Below are positions 1-8,276 of a DNA stretch of 64,000 nt, in pieces (position 1 is the first letter of the stretch; each line of letters starts with the position of its first letter). The position numbers and the translations under genes are program-made. The notes under the pieces are model-generated. The model was not told the origin of the DNA. It saw nothing but the letters and a program-made list of their open reading frames with translations, and did not search any database. The stretch covers positions 62,001 to 126,000 of the forward strand of contig JAHBTD010000002.1 in the NCBI GenBank assembly GCA_019638775.1, given 5' to 3'. This DNA is from Fimbriimonadaceae bacterium. GTDB taxonomy: Bacteria > Armatimonadota > Fimbriimonadia > Fimbriimonadales > Fimbriimonadaceae.

Positions 1-21
1 TGTGCACTCGGCTAAGCGGGT

Positions 22-663
22 TCATTTACGATTGGATTGATTTCTTCTACGAAGTCGAAGAGCGCCGCCAAGACCGACCGCAAGCGCCAGCATCGAAGCA
101 GGCTCGGGGACCGGTGTTGCCGTTGCATTGACCTGGAGATTGTCGATTCGGTTATTGCCCGACGCTCCCGTCGCACCATCGAAAGTAAGCCGAAGCCAAA
201 CATTCTGCTCGCTTGCCAGAGGTGTGAACGCGAATGATCGAGTAACGAAGACCGTGTCGCGCTGGTCGTAAGTCGAGCCAGCAAGTGTGTTGAAGTTCAC
301 GCCGTCGGTGCTGTAAGACCAGCTATTGTTGGCAAAGCCAGTGCTGGTCCCACGAGTGTCGTAGCTGACGACAATGTCGCTGAAGGACATTGCGGCTGAG
401 CTGAACGAGACTGTCATCGTCCGACCGTTCTGTACATTTCCTACCGGGCAAAAGGCAACACCGGCGATATCGCCATTTAAGGCGTTCAGCGTTGACCCAG
501 AAAACCAAGAGATGTTATCAACGGTCGTCGTAACCTGCGCACCAGCAGCGGCAAGTCCATCGTTTCGAGTGAAGTCTTGATTATTGAAATTCCAATAACC
601 TATTAAAGTAGCATGAGCGCTCGCGCTAACACCAACAATCACACACAGAAGTAATTTTTTCAT
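22..663 (-). CDS. PEP-CTERM sorting-domain protein, exported
   Basis: 213-residue secreted protein. It starts with a typical signal peptide (MKKLLLC, hydrophobic stretch, Ala-rich cleavage region) and ends with a PEP-CTERM signal: VPEPAS, a hydrophobic helix, then an Arg-rich tail (RLRRR). The region between is beta-rich and full of Gly, Asn, Ser and Thr, as in many surface proteins of this group. PEP-CTERM proteins are recognised by exosortase and anchored or released at the cell surface. The start at 663 is chosen over an in-frame upstream codon at 690 because a strong AGGAGGAGG ribosome site lies just before it. No exosortase gene is in the window. The role of the mature domain is unknown. 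Confidence 0.9.
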   Translation of the reverse strand: MKKLLLCVIVGVSASAHATLIGYWNFNNQDFTRNDGLAAAGAQVTTTVDNISWFSGSTLNALNGDIAGVAFCPVGNVQNGRTMTVSFSSAAMSFSDIVVSYDTRGTSTGFANNSWSYSTDGVNFNTLAGSTYDQRDTVFVTRSFAFTPLASEQNVWLRLTFDGATGASGNNRIDNLQVNATATPVPEPASMLALAVGLGGALRLRRRNQSNRK

Positions 664-1075
664 ATATCCTCCTCCTTTCAACCAGTACATGGAGTGAATG
701 AGTTGACTGCCTCATCCCAGACATACTGTACTGTGGCTCGTCGATCAAAACGAGGAAGTATTCATGATCTTAATTTCTTATTAAAGATGTTTAACTTTCT
801 ATTAAACGGTTGAAGTCAAACAAGTAATAAGCTTAATCTTGCGATAACATAAACTCCAGTCAACCAATAGGACTGTTGGAGATGCTTAGCTTCGCGGTTC
901 TGGCCGCATGTTACCGGCTGGTTGCCAGCCGGCTCGTTCACGGGGTGAACAGGTGCAAACCAACTATTGTGTTCTGCCAAGTTTTGCGCAATGATTCAGA
1001 TGGGTCTACGCGCATGGTAGAAAACTTCCGAATAATTCTTGATTGGCGCGGAATAACGCCAACGGTGTCTGAAGC
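664..1075. other. Gene-poor intergenic region with inverted repeats
   Basis: No convincing gene. An AT-rich stretch (about 770-830) contains an inverted repeat GTTTAA/TTAAAC at 789-807 that could serve the PEP-CTERM gene reading away from it. Further on lie two back-to-back perfect hairpins (listed separately). A 67-codon frame at 876-1079 runs across those hairpins and has no ribosome site; I do not call it. Confidence 0.5.
914..950. repeat. Two adjacent short palindromic hairpins
   Basis: CCGGCTGG (914-921), loop TTG, CCAGCCGG (925-932) is followed after 3 bases by GTTCAC (936-941), loop GGG, GTGAAC (945-950). Both stems are perfect and the loops are only 3 bases. There is no T-run, so it is not a clear terminator. 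The form recalls REP-type elements, but I see no second copy in this window. Confidence 0.55.
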
Positions 1076-1426
1076 ATGAGCAGGAGCGAAGAGGTCAAGT
1101 TGACGCACTCAGAGAGAATGAAAGAGGAACGCTTTTGGCGGCTCTGGGGAATTGGTGTTGAGATCCTTCAGAATCACGAAGGTTCGGTTCAGCTCGCCGT
1201 AAAGGAAGCTTGGCAAAGCGCCTTGGGCCTTATCGAGATGCGCGAGGTGCCAGAGGATGCCTACGAAGACTTTATTCGTCTGAGAGCGGAGTATGTTGAC
1301 TTCCGAATCTCGACACGAGAGTTTAGCGTTCCAGAATCCCTGATTACTGAAGCGGCGGCCCGCAACAACGCCGATGCCGTGATCCGGCTATATCAGAGTT
1401 ACCTTGACCGTCAGATGACCGCGTAA
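1076..1426 (+). CDS. Hypothetical protein, 116 aa, helical
   Basis: Small soluble, acidic, mostly helical protein with no signal peptide or membrane segment. I do not recognise a family. Codon use looks coding: it has normal third-position GC and no rare-codon runs. A second in-frame ATG lies at 1118 after GAGAGA and could be the true start, since the ATG at 1076 has no obvious ribosome site. It converges with guaA, whose stop lies 48 bases downstream on the other strand. Confidence 0.55.
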   Translation: MSRSEEVKLTHSERMKEERFWRLWGIGVEILQNHEGSVQLAVKEAWQSALGLIEMREVPEDAYEDFIRLRAEYVDFRISTREFSVPESLITEAAARNNADAVIRLYQSYLDRQMTA

Positions 1427-1473
1427 GGTTTGGTCTTTATAGGAAGGCAGTTTGAGCCGAACAAGACCCAGAG

Positions 1474-3003
1474 CTATTCCCACTCAATCGTCGCTGGGGG
1501 TTTGCTGGTGAGATCGTAGACCACTCGGTTCACTCCGTTCACCTCGTTCACAATTCGCGTTGCGATGTGCTCGAGAATCTCAAACGGAATGTGCACGGCT
1601 CTTGCCGTCATCGCATCTTCGCTCTGGACAGCGCGCAGCACGATCGGCTGTTCATAGGTGCGCTCGTCACCCATCACGCCCACACTGCGAACGTCCAAGA
1701 GCGCCGCGTACGATTGCCAAATCCCCTTGTGCAGGTCATGTTTTCGAAGTTCCTGCCGGAAGATCCAGTCTGCGTCTTGAGTCATCTTCACCCGCTCAGG
1801 AGTAACCTCGCCAAGGATGCGCACGCCCAAGCCGGGGCCGGGGAACGGCTCGCGATCCACCATATCGTCGGGCAGACCGAGCTTTCGTCCAACAGCACGG
1901 ACCTCATCCTTAAAAAGCCAGCGCAAAGGTTCGATTAGCTTCATCTGCATCCATGCAGGTAGGCCGCCGACGTTGTGGTGAGTCTTGATCTTTGCCGCTG
2001 TGGGTGAGCCCGATTCGATCACGTCGGGATACAGAGTGCCCTGGGCGAGCCAGTCGCATCCGCTCAGCTCTTTGGCGTGATCCTCGAAAACGTGGACAAA
2101 CTGCTCGCCGATGATTTTGCGCTTGGCTTCTGGCTCGGATGTACCCTTGAGAGCGCCGAAAAAGCGGTCGTGCTCGTGGAAGACTTTGATGTTTGCGTTG
2201 AAGTGCCCGCCAAAGGTTTCCTCCACTTGGGCGGCCTCATTCTTTCGGAGCAGTCCGTGATCCACGAACACACAAACCGCTCGATCGCCAATCGCTTTGA
2301 TGAGCAATGCGGCCATGACGGAGCTATCGACTCCTCCCGATACAGCGCAGAGAACTTTCCCGTCAGGACCGACCTGCTCGCGGATTTTTTCGACCTCTTC
2401 GTCGATGAAATTCTGGGAAGTCCAGTCGCCTTTTAGTCCGGCAACGTCGAGCAGGAAATATCGGAGAACATTCATGCCCCCTGGGGTATGACTGACTTCG
2501 GGATGAAACTGAACACCGACCATTTTCAGTTCGGCATTCTCAAAAGCAGCTACTGGGCAACTGTCCGTCTGCGCCGTTTTGTGAAAACCCGACGGGGTAT
2601 CCATCACTTGGTCTCCGTGACTCATCCAGACCTGCGATCCTGAGAGAAAAGAGGGGGCAGAATTTGGCAGCACACTCTGCAAATGTCGGAAGCCATACTC
2701 GCGGTCGTTCGACTTTTCAACCCGTCCGCCCATACGATGCGCCATGAGCTGCATCCCGTAGCAGATGCCGAGAACGGGCAGACCTTCGAGGATGCTAAAG
2801 TCGAGGTCGGGTGCGCCCTCACCGAGGACGGACTTGGGCCCACCGCTAAGGATGACGGCGTCCGGCTTCATCTCGCGAATCTTGTCGGCGGCGCACATCC
2901 ACGGCACCATCTCGCTGTAGACGTTGAGCTCGCGCACTCTGCGGACGATGAGCTGTGTGTACTGGCCTCCGAAGTCGACAACTAAGACGGTCTGGTGGGT
3001 CAT
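1474..3003 (-). CDS. guaA: GMP synthase (glutamine-hydrolysing)
   Basis: Converts XMP, ATP and glutamine to GMP in the cytoplasm, the last step of de novo GMP synthesis. At 509 residues it is of normal length. The N-terminal class I glutamine amidotransferase has the nucleophile Cys81 in LGICYG and the His-Glu pair in QFHPEVSH. The ATP-pyrophosphatase domain has the P-loop SGGVDSS near residue 223. The C-terminal dimerisation domain has PFPGPGLGVR and ends in the family's usual SKPPATIEWE. No Shine-Dalgarno is visible before the ATG. It is a stand-alone gene with a terminator hairpin behind its upstream neighbour, so it probably has its own promoter in the gap after 3003. Confidence 0.98.
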   Translation of the reverse strand: MTHQTVLVVDFGGQYTQLIVRRVRELNVYSEMVPWMCAADKIREMKPDAVILSGGPKSVLGEGAPDLDFSILEGLPVLGICYGMQLMAHRMGGRVEKSNDREYGFRHLQSVLPNSAPSFLSGSQVWMSHGDQVMDTPSGFHKTAQTDSCPVAAFENAELKMVGVQFHPEVSHTPGGMNVLRYFLLDVAGLKGDWTSQNFIDEEVEKIREQVGPDGKVLCAVSGGVDSSVMAALLIKAIGDRAVCVFVDHGLLRKNEAAQVEETFGGHFNANIKVFHEHDRFFGALKGTSEPEAKRKIIGEQFVHVFEDHAKELSGCDWLAQGTLYPDVIESGSPTAAKIKTHHNVGGLPAWMQMKLIEPLRWLFKDEVRAVGRKLGLPDDMVDREPFPGPGLGVRILGEVTPERVKMTQDADWIFRQELRKHDLHKGIWQSYAALLDVRSVGVMGDERTYEQPIVLRAVQSEDAMTARAVHIPFEILEHIATRIVNEVNGVNRVVYDLTSKPPATIEWE

Positions 3004-3101
3004 GGTTTGTTATGGATGAGTTTGGCGGTTGGGGGGGCTCCGCCGCAAGCCTGCCGTATCGGAATGCCCAGTTAAGCGCTCTGCGCCCATGCTATGACAT
3101 G

Positions 3102-3136
3102 AAAATACCCCCTTGGCATTGAGCCAAGGGGGTATT
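3102..3136 (-). terminator. Intrinsic terminator of the 3155-4015 gene
   Basis: A perfect 14-bp stem (3104-3117 with 3123-3136) with loop ATTGA. Read on the minus strand it follows the stop of the membrane-protein gene by 18 bases and runs into a short TTTT tract. Confidence 0.85.
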
Positions 3137-3154
3137 GGTTGGAGGTTCATTAGG

Positions 3155-4015
3155 CTAAGGATTCGGCTCGTCGCTTGGCGGCGCTTCGTCCGTCGGGGGA
3201 GCCGGATCAGCAGGAGCTTCTGGCTCTACCGGTGCGGCCGGTTCTGCTGGGGCTTCCGGGGCGGCAGGGGCTGCGGGAGCCTCCGTGACCGGTGCAGCTG
3301 GGGCCATAGGCGCCGCGACTGGTCCGCCGTCAGCGAGACCGATCATGTCTTTGTACACACCCGTCACGCCCAAGAAGTAGAGCGGCAGAGTTAAGATTGA
3401 ACAGAATCCGGCGATGATACTGAGCACAACATAGGTTATTGTCGCCATGCCTAACTGGCTCTTCATCGTCTCGATGCTTGTTTTGATGGCATCAAGTGCA
3501 GACATCTTGCGGTCAATGATGAGTGGCACTGTAAGCAAAGTGAGCCCGTACCAAATGAAGCCTGGAATGTAGCAGCACATCATCCCGAAAGTACCGACGA
3601 TGCCGATAATAAGTTGGGCAATGATGAGGTCGCCGATTCTTCCCGTTTCCGAAAAGACCATCCCTACTTCGGCCTTTATGCCACGAATCTCGTTGAGAGC
3701 CATCCGTGTTGCGCCGCCCATGATTACTGCTCCAGCAGCCATCGCAATCGCGAAGCCAGCCATGATCATGCCACTGGTCAGGAAGATGGCGAGCCCGCCT
3801 GCGCTCTCAAGCATCGTGCCTAAGATCGCGAAGATTAGACCATAACAGATAAAGAAGATTGCGCCTACAACGAACAAGTAAATCAGACCTGCCAATATCC
3901 AAGGCACGAAGTTTTTGCTGTAGTAATTCCACGCTTCTCCAATGACTTCGAGGCGCACACGGCCAGATGGAGTTCCGGGGCCCCCCATCGGTGAAACATA
4001 AGGTGTTTGACTCAT
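3155..4015 (-). CDS. Polytopic membrane protein with Pro/Ala/Glu-rich cytoplasmic-type tail
   Basis: 286 residues. After a short N-terminus there are several long hydrophobic segments (about residues 35-75, 80-115, 145-185, 205-240) arranged as in DUF4013-like or stress-induced membrane proteins. A low-complexity tail of about 55 residues of Pro, Ala and Glu follows. A longer frame begins at 4132, but the ATG at 4015 is preferred because AAGGAT precedes it and the extra residues look non-coding. Function is unknown. The gene reads away from murJ and is probably monocistronic, ending in the hairpin at 3104-3136. A weakly similar membrane protein lies at 51322-52365. Confidence 0.75.
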   Translation of the reverse strand: MSQTPYVSPMGGPGTPSGRVRLEVIGEAWNYYSKNFVPWILAGLIYLFVVGAIFFICYGLIFAILGTMLESAGGLAIFLTSGMIMAGFAIAMAAGAVIMGGATRMALNEIRGIKAEVGMVFSETGRIGDLIIAQLIIGIVGTFGMMCCYIPGFIWYGLTLLTVPLIIDRKMSALDAIKTSIETMKSQLGMATITYVVLSIIAGFCSILTLPLYFLGVTGVYKDMIGLADGGPVAAPMAPAAPVTEAPAAPAAPEAPAEPAAPVEPEAPADPAPPTDEAPPSDEPNP

Positions 4016-4166
4016 AACGTATCCTTCCCAAATCCCACGATTCGACAATCCAGACGAAGTTCCTTCGCTGTCTGCACCGCTTCCTGCGTATTTTTGTGTT
4101 GAATCAAGGGCTGAACGGCACCCAGTCCGCAACGCCGACGCCGGTTAAGGGGTTAAATCAGCGGCA

Positions 4167-5762
4167 GTGTCCACCGAATCAAATGCTCCGAACGTCGGCC
4201 GTGCCGGGACGATAATGGTGCTGAGTCTCTTCCTCAGCAGGATTCTCGGTCTGGTTCGGGAGTCGGTGATGTCGGGCATGTTCGGTGCGAGCGGATATAC
4301 CGACGCCTACGTTCTTTCGTTCAGCGTTCCCGATCTGTTGTTCTTCTTGATCGCAGGCGGCGCGCTGAGTTCGGCGTTCATCCCTGTGTTCAGCGAGTAT
4401 TGGCACACGGACCGGAAGGAGGACGCTTGGAAGGTATTTAGCTCGGTGGTGACGATCATGGCGCTCGTCATTACGGGTTTCGTTATTGCGGCGGAGATCT
4501 TTGCACCGCAGCTGAGCGACATGATCGCGGCAGGAAAGCTGAAGACGGGTCAAGAAGATCTGCTGCCGTACATCACCCACATGAGCCGGATCTTATTGCC
4601 CGCTCAGCTTGCCTTCTTCATTGGTGGCATTCTTTTTGGCACCTTGTACGTTCGGCAGATCTTCGCCGCTCCGGGGCTTGGCCCAAACATCTACAATCTC
4701 GGCATCATCGGTGGGGCAGTTATCATCTCGCACTTCGTATCCCCGGGAATTATTGGCATGGCTTGGGGAGCGCTGATCGGTGCGGTCCTTGGCAATTTGG
4801 TCATCCCACTCTTGGCGATGCGCAAGTTGGGATCGAGCTATCGTTTCAGCCTCGACACCCGACATGACGGCGTGCGGAAGGTCTTCAAATTGATGCTGCC
4901 GGTCATTCTCGGGCTCTCCCTGCCCGGGGTGTTCGCGATCTTGATGCGATTCTTTGGCGCCTATTACGAAGAGGGTGTGAACACCTGGTTGAACTATGCC
5001 AACCAGCTCATGCAGGCTCCGCTGGGGATTTTTGGACAGTCGTTGGCAATAGCTGTCTTTCCGGCCTTGAGCCAGTTTTTTGCTCAAGGGCAGATGGACC
5101 TCTTCCGGCACCAGCTTGCCGCCTCGCTGCGAACAACCATCTACCTCAGTGTGCCTTCAGCAGCCTTGCTTTATGTCATGGCGGTTCCGGTTGTGTCCTC
5201 ATTCTTTGAGCATGGAAAGTTTCATTCTGGAGACACTGCCCAGGTGGCGATGTTGCTTGGCTGGTTCGCTATCGGTATCCCAGCCTGGTGTATGCATCCA
5301 GTGCTGATGCGCGGTTTCTTTGCTGCGCAAAAGACTGTCACTCCCATCATTCTGGGAACTCTCACAACCGGTGTCTTCATCGGTCTTGTGTTTGTTTTGA
5401 AGGCGACAGCACTTGGCTATGCCGCGCTGCCCCTCGCGAGTTCACTCGCCGCGATTGTCCTTGCGATTGGGATGTTGATCGCTGTGAAACCCATCGCGGG
5501 GGGCTTGGACTACGAAGGTATCGCCGTCACGTTCGCCAAGGCGTGTTTAGCTGCGCTTGTGGCTGGCGCCGTCGCGTTTGGGTTATTGCAGGCCGCAGCA
5601 GCAATTTTTGGCCCGGTAGGGAAGGGCTGGACGCTTGCTTTCACGGCTTTCTTCGGGCTGATTGCAGCTTGGGCTTTCTACTACGCGACCAAGTTGCTCA
5701 AGATGCCGGAAGCTGCGGTTCTTGATCGGGCGATGAAGAAGTTGGATCGGAAGGGGCGTTGA
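4167..5762 (+). CDS. murJ: Lipid II flippase MurJ
   Basis: 531 residues with about 14 membrane helices, of the MviN/MurJ branch of the MOP exporter superfamily. The family moves lipid-linked peptidoglycan precursor across the inner membrane. The N-terminal SRILGLVRESVMSGMFGAS segment and the later FGQSLAIAVFPALS and GMAWGAL segments are typical. GTG at 4167 is taken as the start; an ATG at 4215 (MVLSLFLSR) would also leave an intact first helix. The gene stands away from the main mur cluster at 27-42 kb, as is common for murJ. An 11-bp tandem repeat begins 8 bases after its stop. Confidence 0.95.
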   Translation: MSTESNAPNVGRAGTIMVLSLFLSRILGLVRESVMSGMFGASGYTDAYVLSFSVPDLLFFLIAGGALSSAFIPVFSEYWHTDRKEDAWKVFSSVVTIMALVITGFVIAAEIFAPQLSDMIAAGKLKTGQEDLLPYITHMSRILLPAQLAFFIGGILFGTLYVRQIFAAPGLGPNIYNLGIIGGAVIISHFVSPGIIGMAWGALIGAVLGNLVIPLLAMRKLGSSYRFSLDTRHDGVRKVFKLMLPVILGLSLPGVFAILMRFFGAYYEEGVNTWLNYANQLMQAPLGIFGQSLAIAVFPALSQFFAQGQMDLFRHQLAASLRTTIYLSVPSAALLYVMAVPVVSSFFEHGKFHSGDTAQVAMLLGWFAIGIPAWCMHPVLMRGFFAAQKTVTPIILGTLTTGVFIGLVFVLKATALGYAALPLASSLAAIVLAIGMLIAVKPIAGGLDYEGIAVTFAKACLAALVAGAVAFGLLQAAAAIFGPVGKGWTLAFTAFFGLIAAWAFYYATKLLKMPEAAVLDRAMKKLDRKGR

Positions 5763-5770
5763 GAAGGGTT

Positions 5771-5880
5771 GGCAGGTGGTCGGCAAGTAGTCGGCAGGTG
5801 GCCGGCAGGTGGTCGGCAGGTGGCCGGCAGGTGGTCGGCAGGTGGTCGGCAGGTAGTCGGCAAGTGGTCGGCAGGTGGTT
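5771..5880. repeat. 11-bp tandem repeat, 10 copies
   Basis: Ten head-to-tail copies of an 11-bp unit, consensus GGCAGGTGGTC, with a few single-base variants (GGCAAGTAGTC, GGCAGGTGGCC). There is no spacer, so it is not a CRISPR. It fills the gap after murJ. Related 11-mers, partly in reverse orientation, occur at 55991-56070. Confidence 0.95.
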
Positions 5881-5894
5881 GCTTCTCCCAACCC

Positions 5895-5915
5895 AACATC
5901 CAAAATCCTAAATCC
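5895..5915. repeat. Short heptamer array (3 units)
   Basis: AACATCC, AAAATCC, TAAATCC in tandem. It is short on its own but has the same 7-bp period as the longer arrays elsewhere in the window. Confidence 0.45.
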
Positions 5916-5959
5916 AAAACTTCTTACCAACCACCTTCCGGTAAACTAAAGCCCGCATC

Positions 5960-6538
5960 ATGCCGAAGAGAGTTGAAACGATCGTTTTCCATGACAGCTC
6001 CACGCCGATGATCGGCGATACACAGGGCGGCGGCAACGTCATTGTCACTACTGTAGAGTCCCTTTTGAACCAGGCTCGCGCCAACGCACTGTGGCCCTTG
6101 ACCTTTGGCCTCGCATGCTGCGCCATCGAAATGATGTCCACCGTTGCCGCGCGATTTGACCTTGCCCGCTTCGGTTCGGAAGCCTTCCGCGCAACGCCCC
6201 GGCAGGCCGACGTCATGATCATCGCCGGTCGGCTGAGCAAAAAGATGGCTCCGGTGCTCAGACAGATTTACGACCAGATGCCTGAACCCAAATGGGTGAT
6301 CAGCATGGGCGCCTGCGCCAGCACGGGCGGCGTTTATAACAACTATGCGATCGTGCAGGGTGCTGACCAGGTGGTTCCGGTCGACGTTTATGTCCCCGGT
6401 TGTCCGCCCTCGCCCGACGCTCTCATTTACGGCATCATGAAGCTTCAGGAGAAGATCAAGCGAAGCAAGGCGAAGTCGTTTAGCGATCTCCGGCTGATTG
6501 AGATCAATCCGCGACAGCTTGAAGAGGTCAAATCGTGA
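5960..6538 (+). CDS. nuoB: NADH-quinone oxidoreductase subunit B
   Basis: 192 residues. NuoB holds cluster N2, the last iron-sulfur centre of complex I before quinone, in the membrane-peripheral arm. The ligands are all present: the Cys53-Cys54 pair in GLACC, Cys119 in MGACAS and Cys148 in PGCPPSP. It overlaps nuoI by 4 bases (GTGA), so the two are translationally coupled. The usual partners (nuoA, C, D, E-H and J-N) are absent on both sides, so complex I genes must be scattered. A TAAACT -10-like box lies 13 bases before the ATG and there is no Shine-Dalgarno. Confidence 0.97.
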   Translation: MPKRVETIVFHDSSTPMIGDTQGGGNVIVTTVESLLNQARANALWPLTFGLACCAIEMMSTVAARFDLARFGSEAFRATPRQADVMIIAGRLSKKMAPVLRQIYDQMPEPKWVISMGACASTGGVYNNYAIVQGADQVVPVDVYVPGCPPSPDALIYGIMKLQEKIKRSKAKSFSDLRLIEINPRQLEEVKS

Positions 6539-7017
6539 GCGTTGGACTCTTTGGCAGCGTCGTCAAGCCGATCTTGAGCGGCATGAGCATCACGGCAAAG
6601 CGGCTTAAGCATAAGAAGATTACGGTTCAGTACCCCGAGGAGCGGCGTGAGCACTATCAGCGCACTCGTTGGCGACACTTTCTCACTCGCTACGAAAGCG
6701 GTCTGGAGAAGTGCATCGGCTGCTCGCTTTGCGCGGGGGCATGTCCGGCGCGCTGTATCTACGTTGAAGCTGCTGAGAACACGGACGAAGAGCGATACTC
6801 GCCCGGCGAGCGCTACGCCACGCGCTACGAGATCAACATGTTGCGGTGTATCTTCTGCGGTTATTGTCAGGAAGCTTGTCCGACCGGGGCGATTGTTCTG
6901 CGGCAGAACTTTGAGTTGTCGGTCTATAACCGGGAAGATGCGCTTTTCACCAAGGAAATGCTTCTCGAAAAGCATCCTGGCGAAGCGGACGAGTGCTACC
7001 AGACGAATCAAGGTTAG
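6535..7017 (+). CDS. nuoI: NADH-quinone oxidoreductase subunit I (2x[4Fe-4S])
   Basis: 160-residue ferredoxin-like subunit carrying clusters N6a and N6b, which pass electrons to NuoB. There are two CxxCxxCxxxCP motifs, at Cys60/63/66/70 ([12 protein letters not shown]) and Cys105/108/111/115 ([12 protein letters not shown]). It starts at GTG, overlapping the nuoB stop. The last 27 residues (from EDALFT to NQG) have a diverged second copy 1.1 kb downstream at 8141-8224. Together with the low-GC DNA between, this points to a rearrangement at this 3' end. The gene itself looks intact. Confidence 0.96.
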   Translation: MSVGLFGSVVKPILSGMSITAKRLKHKKITVQYPEERREHYQRTRWRHFLTRYESGLEKCIGCSLCAGACPARCIYVEAAENTDEERYSPGERYATRYEINMLRCIFCGYCQEACPTGAIVLRQNFELSVYNREDALFTKEMLLEKHPGEADECYQTNQG

Positions 7018-7107
7018 TGTCCGGGCTTGACGTTTGTGATGTCGTTGGATGCACAACCATCAACGCCCTTCATTCATGGCACAGAGTCCGTCAACTTTCC
7101 ACGAGGA

Positions 7108-7456
7108 CTATGTCTTGCCTATGTAGACCTTTTGAACAGTCCCCTTACTTTCATAGAAAACAATAATTGTCGGTGTTAATCGATATATATTAACCGTACC
7201 TTCAGAGGAGGGGATGTCCGATGGTTTATAGGAATGACTGATGTTCTGTCTATGGTTGTTGTTAAAGTCCGCTGCACTGAGTTCTGATTCAGGCTGGCCA
7301 AATATTTTTGCGTACTTGGCCCCAAGGTTGCCCAATTAGATTCCTTGCTTGTTGCTCTTCTTCAGAAGTGTCATAAATCATACTAAAGAATAGAAAGACG
7401 GCTAAAAGCATCGACGCCGTGATGATTCCGCAGAGAATTAGTTCCTTTCGTTTCAT
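7108..7456 (-). pseudogene. Small membrane-anchored protein gene with a frameshift
   Basis: Reading from the ATG at 7456, 55 codons encode MKRKE, a strong hydrophobic N-terminal segment and then a motif LIGQPWGQVRKNI, before a stop at 7289-7291. A second frame continues without stops through FGQPESELSAADF to a stop at 7108 (GTVQKVYIGKT). Joining the frames with one extra base in the A/T run near 7302-7312 restores one protein of about 115 residues. It would have a membrane anchor or signal and a small beta domain that recalls SmpA/OmlA-like small exported proteins. It is either a recent pseudogene or a sequencing indel. The DNA is clearly poorer in GC than its neighbours. Function is unknown. 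Confidence 0.6.
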
Positions 7457-7585
7457 TTGACACTCTTATAACTATGTTGTTTCAGGGAGTTCAAAAAGCA
7501 CAACCATAACTTGCCGAACGAGCCTATTGATATCTATTCTAATCCTATATATCACATCAGAGAAATTCAAAAGACGAATGAAATA

Positions 7586-7906
7586 TTAGGCATTGAATCC
7601 AAGCACTCCAGACACTATATTGATTGCTGAAAGCAAGAACAGTAGGATATTTACCACAAGTAGAGCCAGTGAAGGGGCAAGGAGCTTCCAAGATGATTCG
7701 CGCAAAATAGTCGTTATTAATAAGACAATTGAGATCGGAGCAATGGTCAGACTAGCGACTATTAAAATACCCACGAAGAAAGCACCAAACATGCCAAATT
7801 CGTACATTAGGACCATGATCGGACATGTTGTCCCAACGGACAGAGCGATGACGTTACGCAATCTTGTTTCCTTTCGTTTACTATAGAAGGCTTGAGGGAT
7901 GTACAT
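7586..7906 (-). CDS. Small hydrophobic membrane protein
   Basis: About 106 residues with three likely membrane helices, after a short basic N-terminus containing SKRKETRLR. A TTG at 7861 has AAGGA seven bases upstream and may be the real start, giving about 91 residues. The ATG at 7906 has no ribosome site. It is AT-rich like the neighbouring frameshifted gene, and its KRKE-type N-terminus resembles that gene's MKRKE. Both may have arrived together. No family recognised. Confidence 0.5.
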   Translation of the reverse strand: MYIPQAFYSKRKETRLRNVIALSVGTTCPIMVLMYEFGMFGAFFVGILIVASLTIAPISIVLLITTILRESSWKLLAPSLALLVVNILLFLLSAINIVSGVLGFNA

Positions 7907-8140
7907 GGAATGTTGGATGCCTCAGAACCGCGCACATCAATTCTCTTGCCAGCATCATACGCCCACCCGTGAAGCCGACGCACTCAGACCGATGCTCACA
8001 GTATACGACGGTCCTATCCCTACAAAGCTGTGAATGCCCGCCCATGTTCGGGGGCGGCCCATTATCAAGCGTCGAGGACTTTGCCCCAATAGCCCAGACT
8101 GCGACTGCCTGACCCCGTGCTTCAGAGCCCCAAGAAATCA
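7907..8140. other. Intergenic stretch, nothing identified
   Basis: I find no supported gene. Overlapping short frames exist on both strands, but none has a ribosome site or recognisable product. This is the right-hand part of the low-GC segment between nuoI and the displaced NuoI tail. Confidence 0.4.
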
Positions 8141-8224
8141 AAAGATGCTCTGTTCACCGACGAAAAACTGCTCTTTTCTTCTCCTGACGAAATCAACAAG
8201 CGCTACAAAACGGACCAAGGTTGA
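8141..8224 (+). pseudogene. Displaced NuoI C-terminal remnant
   Basis: Read in frame from 8141, this gives 27 residues (KDALFT...PDE...TDQG, then TGA). They align without gaps to the last 27 residues of the NuoI encoded at 6535-7017, with 14 identities, including DALFT, LL, P, E, Y, T and QG before the stop. Upstream of 8141 the frame loses similarity, and there is no start or ferredoxin domain. It is therefore a detached tail, left by a duplication or by insertion of the 7.0-8.1 kb segment. Homology is my hand alignment of translated sequence. Confidence 0.65.
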
Positions 8225-8276
8225 TCCCGACTGCACCCCGTTGCCATGCCAGAACGTAATAGAATAGCGACTATTC

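Noticed and set aside
876-1079. 67-codon plus-strand frame
   Set aside because: Crosses two perfect hairpins, no ribosome site, no recognisable product.
5771-5880. CRISPR array
   Set aside because: Units are 11 bp with no spacers and no cas genes nearby; the same holds for the 7-bp arrays.
5583-5930. Minus-strand frames rich in repeated Pro/Thr/His residues
   Set aside because: Low-complexity translation of the 11-bp repeat; no start signal.
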